From Apostichopus japonicus (lineage: Eukaryota > Echinodermata > Holothuroidea > Aspidochirotida > Stichopodidae): 64,000 nt of DNA. The position numbers and the translations under genes are program-made. The notes beneath the pieces are model-generated. The model was not told where the DNA came from and searched no databases. It saw only the letters and a list, made by a program, of their open reading frames with translations. Of the stretch, positions 63,806 through 64,000 are shown one piece after another (position 1 is the stretch's first letter; each line of letters opens with the position of its first letter). The stretch covers positions 23,052,501 through 23,116,500 of the forward strand of contig NC_092580.1 of assembly GCF_037975245.1 (NCBI RefSeq), written 5' to 3'.

Positions 63806-64000
63806 GTAAGGATTAAAACATTGTCAAGCAGAAAAATTGTCATGAATTTTAAATGTAATTTACCTTACATCTTGAATAGGAAAATCTGTCATTTAGCTCA
63901 CGTGATCTAGTGATGATTTTAAGCAAACAAGAACATGTTGAAAGGCAGTTGGTGATTGGTCAAGGTAAGCGTGCACTTTGAAAAGTTACGTTCTGGTAGG

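Noticed and set aside
1-64000. CRISPR arrays, operons, phage or bacterial defence systems
   Set aside because: The window is clearly animal genomic DNA with spliced exons; the tandem arrays have no repeat-spacer structure.

Overview
The window is animal nuclear DNA carrying the 5' two-thirds of one very large gene on the + strand, the giant HECT-type E3 ubiquitin ligase HUWE1 (also called ARF-BP1, Mule, UREB1). I recognised 62 coding exons between 6696 and 63805 by reading conserved HUWE1 peptides and placing GT/AG boundaries. All exon phases join without a frameshift or internal stop, giving about 3,066 residues plus two bases of the next codon. The human protein is about 4,374 residues, and this open model stops just before the ubiquitin-binding repeats and the catalytic HECT domain, which must lie downstream of the window.

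The organism is a multicellular animal with short exons (45-400 nt) and mostly AT-rich introns of roughly 0.1-3.4 kb. Protein similarity to human HUWE1 is high in the N-terminal helical repeats, UBA, UIM and WWE parts, while the linkers have diverged. The repeat content (CR1/L2-type LINE tails with trinucleotide ends, tRNA-derived short elements, Helentron-like elements rich in TGACCT) is typical of marine invertebrates. I favour a non-vertebrate deuterostome such as an echinoderm, but the sequence alone does not prove it.

Layout: 1-6657 is non-coding sequence upstream of the start codon, dominated by a 3.5 kb Helentron-like element (about 2588-6070) whose inside is an array of roughly 400 bp units full of AGGTCA/TGACCT. 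Exons 1-15 (6696-20094) encode the N-terminal armadillo-like DUF908 region and the start of DUF913. Exon 16 carries a lineage-specific low-complexity linker. Exons 17-31 continue the DUF913 and helical region. Exons 32-33 encode the UBA and UIM ubiquitin-binding modules, exons 39-40 the WWE domain, exon 45 a BH3-like motif, exons 51-53 the acidic tract, and exons 54-62 a long, mostly disordered linker.

The most unusual feature is a recurring pattern in the introns: several contain diverged copies of the end of the preceding exon, some with its splice donor (after exons 23, 40, 54 and 59). Other oddities are a possible fragment of exon 8 in intron 11, a copy of most of intron 48 inside intron 52, a LINE inserted directly on the exon 45 donor, and a TTAA-flanked element in intron 5. 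No second gene, CRISPR array, operon or bacterial-type system is present.
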